Of a stretch of DNA of 64,000 bases, positions 61,015-64,000 are shown piece by piece. This stretch comes from Croceibacterium xixiisoli (GTDB taxonomy: Bacteria; Pseudomonadota; Alphaproteobacteria; Sphingomonadales; Sphingomonadaceae): positions 62,001 to 126,000 of the forward strand of contig NZ_WTYJ01000003.1 of NCBI RefSeq assembly GCF_009827305.1, given 5' to 3'. The notes under the pieces are model-generated. The model was not told where the DNA came from. It ran no database searches and saw nothing but the letters and a program-made list of their open reading frames with translations. The first letter of the stretch is position 1; each line of letters opens with the position of its first letter. Made by a program: the position numbers and the translations under genes.

Positions 61015-62496
61015 ATGCTACGGCCTGGCCTTTCCCGCCCCACTGCGCTTGTGTCGCTGCTGTTGGCTCTGGCAGCATGCGGACGGAGTGATTCGGGCGC
61101 CCTGCCGGTCGACTTCATTGATACGCAGGACAATCTTTTCAGCAAAGGCGGGGACATTTCCGCCGGCGCCCGCCACGTGCGCGCGGCCACCGGGGCGGGA
61201 CTGGTCGCCCTTGATGCGCAGGGGGAAGTCGTCCCCGCGCTGGCGGAACGCTGGATCGTCACCGATGATGGACGCAGCTTCATCTTCCGCTTGCGTGAAG
61301 GGAATTGGGGCGATGCCTCCCCCCTGACGGCGGAAAGCGTTCGCACTGAACTGCGTCGCGCCATCCGCGACGTGCGCGGCACGGCGCTGGCGATTGATCT
61401 GCGGCCTGTCGAAGATATCCGCGCCATGGCCGGTCGGGTGGTGGAAATCCGCCTGTCCAGCCCCGTGCCGATGCTGCTGCAATTGCTGGCTCAGCCTGAA
61501 CTGGCCTTGCAACGGGGCAAGACCGGGATCGGTCCGATGATGGCGGAGCGCGGAACTGCCGCCACGCGGTTTGAATTCAAGCCACCGGTTGAACGCGGTA
61601 TCGCCGAAGAAGAGGATTGGCAGGAATATGTCCGCCCGATCGTCTTGCGGGCTGCCACGGCGGAGCAGGCGGTTAAAAGCTTCAATGATGGCGCATCCGA
61701 TGTGGTGCTCGGCGGGATGATCGGCTCGCTGCCTCGGGTGGATGTCGGCCCCTTGTCGCGAGGCACGGTGCGGGTCGATCCGGCCATGGGTCTGTTCGGG
61801 ATGCGCGTGCGGGAACCGGGTGGATTTCTGGCGGATGCCGCGGAAAGAGAAGCCCTGGCCATGGCGATCGACCGTCCCGCTCTGATCGCGCCGTTCAACA
61901 TTGGCGGCTGGGTGCCGACGACGCGAGTGGTCGCGCCGGGACTGGCCGACGATCCGGGCCTGATTGCCGAACGCTGGGGGGAAGACGCGATTGCCGACAG
62001 GCGCCTCGTCGCTGCCCGACGGGTAGCGGCCTGGCGCAATGCAAACGGCGTGGAAGGCCCGGTGCAGCTGACCTTGGCGATTGACCGGGATCTGGGCCAT
62101 GATCAGCTGTTTCATCAGCTGGCCGGGCAGATGGTCCGAATCGGGGTGGTGCTGCAAAGGGTGGATGATCCTGCAAAGGCGGATCTGGTGCTGGTCGATC
62201 GGGTGGCCCGCTATGCCGATGCTGCCTGGTTCCTCAATCAATTCAATTGTTCGCTGCGTCGGGGGGCTTGCAGCCCGCAGACGGACGAAATCATGGCCCG
62301 GGCCATGACCGCAGACAATCTGCAACAAAGAGCCACCTTGCTGGCAGAGGCGGAGGCGGCCCTGACCATCAGCAATGTCTATATTCCGTTTGGCTCTCCA
62401 CTGCGCTGGTCGCTGGTGCGGGGACGGATCAACGGATTTTCGCCCAACATCTGGGCCTTCCACCCCTTGCCGCCGATGGCAGAGCGCCCCAGATAG
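61015..62496 (+). CDS. ABC transporter substrate-binding lipoprotein (SBP_bac_5)
   Basis: Start ATG 61015 opens a lipoprotein signal ending ALAAC (Cys22). The 493-aa protein has the dipeptide/oligopeptide-binding layout: VPALAERWIVTDDGRSFIFR and LTAESVRTELRRAI early, ALAMAIDRPALIAPFNIGGW in the middle, and AEAEAALTISNVYIPFGSPL late. No permease or ATPase is adjacent, so it is an orphan binding protein or has its partners elsewhere. The DUF4112 gene follows after 20 bases. Confidence 0.85.
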   Translation: MLRPGLSRPTALVSLLLALAACGRSDSGALPVDFIDTQDNLFSKGGDISAGARHVRAATGAGLVALDAQGEVVPALAERWIVTDDGRSFIFRLREGNWGDASPLTAESVRTELRRAIRDVRGTALAIDLRPVEDIRAMAGRVVEIRLSSPVPMLLQLLAQPELALQRGKTGIGPMMAERGTAATRFEFKPPVERGIAEEEDWQEYVRPIVLRAATAEQAVKSFNDGASDVVLGGMIGSLPRVDVGPLSRGTVRVDPAMGLFGMRVREPGGFLADAAEREALAMAIDRPALIAPFNIGGWVPTTRVVAPGLADDPGLIAERWGEDAIADRRLVAARRVAAWRNANGVEGPVQLTLAIDRDLGHDQLFHQLAGQMVRIGVVLQRVDDPAKADLVLVDRVARYADAAWFLNQFNCSLRRGACSPQTDEIMARAMTADNLQQRATLLAEAEAALTISNVYIPFGSPLRWSLVRGRINGFSPNIWAFHPLPPMAERPR

Positions 62497-62516
62497 GCAG
62501 CAACAAGGAGCTGCCG

Positions 62517-62924
62517 GTGGAACAGGTGCAACGTCCGCGTCCGATGCAGATGGGTCTGCCGCTGGGGCGTGATCCCGAATCGATCCGTCAGCGTGTGCTG
62601 GCGATGGAACATCTGCTCGAACGCAGTTTCATCGTGCCCGGTATCAATCGGCCTGTCGGGCTCGATGCGCTGGTGGGTCTGATCCCGGTGGCAGGCGATG
62701 TGATTGGTGCCATCCTGGGCAGCTACATCATCTGGGAAGCGCGCAATCTCGGCATGTCGAAATGGCAGCTCGGGCGGATGGCGGGCAATCTGGCGATCGA
62801 TACTGCTCTGGGTGCCGTGCCGCTGGCGGGCGATCTGTTCGATTTCCTGTTTCGCGCGAACACTCGCAATGTACGCATCATCAAGCGCCATCTGGACAAG
62901 CATCATCCGGTGATTGAGCAATAG
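62517..62924 (+). CDS. DUF4112 domain protein
   Basis: A 135-aa protein started by GTG 62517, with AAGGAG 7 bases upstream. The DUF4112 core is ESIRQRVLAMEHLLERSFIV, DALVGLIPVAGDVIGAILGS and GNLAIDTALGAVPLAGDLFD, giving two membrane segments. Function is unknown; the family is widespread in alphaproteobacteria. It lies 20 bases after the binding-protein gene and 71 bases before mutS. Confidence 0.82.
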   Translation: MEQVQRPRPMQMGLPLGRDPESIRQRVLAMEHLLERSFIVPGINRPVGLDALVGLIPVAGDVIGAILGSYIIWEARNLGMSKWQLGRMAGNLAIDTALGAVPLAGDLFDFLFRANTRNVRIIKRHLDKHHPVIEQ

Positions 62925-62995
62925 GCGGGGATTTCCGCAGCAAAACCAGCTGCGGGAAATGACCTTGCCGCCGGCATTCGCTAGGCGGGGTGGCG

Positions 62996-64000
62996 ATGGC
63001 TGCTGAACCTACCCCGATGATGACGCAATATCTCGCCCTCAAGCGGGAAGCGGACGACTGCCTGCTGTTCTATCGCATGGGCGATTTCTTCGAATTGTTC
63101 TTCGACGATGCCCGGCGGGCGAGCCAGGTGCTCGATATCGCGCTGACCAGCCGGGGCGAGCATGATGGGGCGCCCGTGCCCATGTGCGGCGTGCCCGTGC
63201 ACGCGGCGGAAAACTATCTGGCCCGCTTGATCAAGGCCGGGTGCCGGGTGGCGATTGCCGAACAGGTGGAAACACCCGAACAGGCGAAGAAGCGCGGCGG
63301 GTCCAAGGCGCTGGTCCGGCGCGACATCGTCCGTTTCGTCACGGCCGGCACCTTGACGGAAGAAGCGCTGCTGGAACCGCGCCGGGCCAATGTGCTGGCG
63401 GCGATCTGCGATCTGCGCGGCACTTTCGGCATTGCCTCCTGCGATATTTCGACCGGCCGGATGGAACTGGAAGAATGCGTGCCGGCGGAATTGACCTCTG
63501 CCATTGCGCGGCTGGGGGCGAGCGAGATTGTCGGGCCCGAAGATTGGGCCGATGCGCCCGAGGCCATGATTGCCCGCCCGCGCAGCGAGTTCGGCAGCGA
63601 TGATGGCACCGCCCGGCTGAAGGCGGTGCATGGGCTGGCCACGCTCGATGCCTTCGGCGAATTCAGCCGCGCCATGCTGGCGGCTGCGGGCGGGCTGATC
63701 GCTTATCTCGACCATGCGGGGCGCGGCAAACTGCCGCTGCTGCTGCCGCCGGTGATGCGCGCCAGCGGCGCCGCGCTGGCCATGGATGAGGCGACCCGGG
63801 CCAGTCTTGAAATTCTCGAATCGCAGGGCGGAGGTCGGGCGGGCAGTCTGATCGCTGCCATTGATCGCTGCGTGACGGGTGCTGGCGCGCGGCAGTTGGC
63901 AGATGATCTGGCAGCCCCGCTAGCCCAGCGTACTGCGATCGAGGGGCGGCTTAATCTGGTTGGCTGGCTGCACGGCGATCCGATGCTGCGTGCCGATCTG
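62996..64000 (+). CDS. mutS: DNA mismatch repair protein MutS, 3' end outside window
   Basis: Start ATG 62996; 335 codons are present and the frame is still open at the window end. The mismatch-reading domain includes the Phe-x-Glu motif in [12 protein letters not shown] near residues 29-38, followed by [20 protein letters not shown] and [15 protein letters not shown]. Connector-domain sequence ([20 protein letters not shown]) and lever start ([16 protein letters not shown]) follow. The ATPase domain lies outside. MutS finds base mismatches for repair. Confidence 0.96.
   Translation, partial: MAAEPTPMMTQYLALKREADDCLLFYRMGDFFELFFDDARRASQVLDIALTSRGEHDGAPVPMCGVPVHAAENYLARLIKAGCRVAIAEQVETPEQAKKRGGSKALVRRDIVRFVTAGTLTEEALLEPRRANVLAAICDLRGTFGIASCDISTGRMELEECVPAELTSAIARLGASEIVGPEDWADAPEAMIARPRSEFGSDDGTARLKAVHGLATLDAFGEFSRAMLAAAGGLIAYLDHAGRGKLPLLLPPVMRASGAALAMDEATRASLEILESQGGGRAGSLIAAIDRCVTGAGARQLADDLAAPLAQRTAIEGRLNLVGWLHGDPMLRADL

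Overview
This is a 64 kb piece of a high-GC alphaproteobacterial chromosome, almost certainly from the order Sphingomonadales (Sphingomonas, Novosphingobium, Erythrobacter and relatives). The evidence is a serine palmitoyltransferase next to its own acyl carrier protein (sphingolipid synthesis), MipZ and DivK cell-cycle proteins, a PgmG-type phosphoglucomutase/phosphomannomutase, a DUF3572 gene, a DksA with a degenerate zinc finger, and a TonB-ExbB-multiple-ExbD operon. No rRNA, tRNA, CRISPR array or intact insertion sequence was seen.

Left end and accessory region (1-6.7 kb): the window opens inside a PepSY-TM membrane protein. From about 1.1 to 6.48 kb composition and codon use change visibly (more A/T, less regular third-position GC). 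This looks like acquired DNA without a recognisable integrase. It holds two unrecognised co-directional genes (185 aa soluble, 133 aa membrane) and then a two-gene Hachiman-type anti-phage system: hamA (DUF1837 nuclease-like) overlapped by the DEAH helicase gene hamB. hamB carries one in-frame amber codon at 5455-5457, directly after helicase motif VI, while the following 333 codons stay open. The right border cuts into what looks like a LemA-type gene, of which only the first ~41 codons remain.

Core region A (6.7-24 kb): a tripartite RND efflux operon (minus strand) with a divergent TetR regulator; panC; mipZ with a small J-domain gene; pgmG; a DUF2059 secreted protein; an Lhr-type DEXH helicase; and the minus-strand tonB-exbB-exbD-exbD-exbD cluster, with a terminator before the last exbD.

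Core region B (24-40 kb): homoserine dehydrogenase, glpX, prs, a HisN-type phosphatase overlapping a gamma-glutamylcyclotransferase-like gene, a membrane/SRPBCC protein, rpmI-rplT with a strong terminator, an AraC regulator, pheS-pheT-aldose epimerase as an overlapping operon, prfC, and an EEP-family hydrolase.

Core region C (40-64 kb): glnK-amtB behind a near-consensus sigma-54 promoter; an OmpA-family porin with 27 consecutive prolines; a DUF442 phosphatase and TerC; a double cold-shock-domain protein with a Gly/Arg-rich N-terminus; argD-argF-hslO; queC; an MFS transporter facing sodC; a YqaA membrane protein; a PilZ protein; the spt-acp sphingolipid pair with divK; DUF3572; a HAD/RidA/GDPD/GNAT run; dksA; a second PilZ protein; an orphan solute-binding lipoprotein; DUF4112; and the first 335 codons of mutS, which runs off the right edge. 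Apart from the 1.1-6.5 kb insertion, the content is ordinary sphingomonad core genome.
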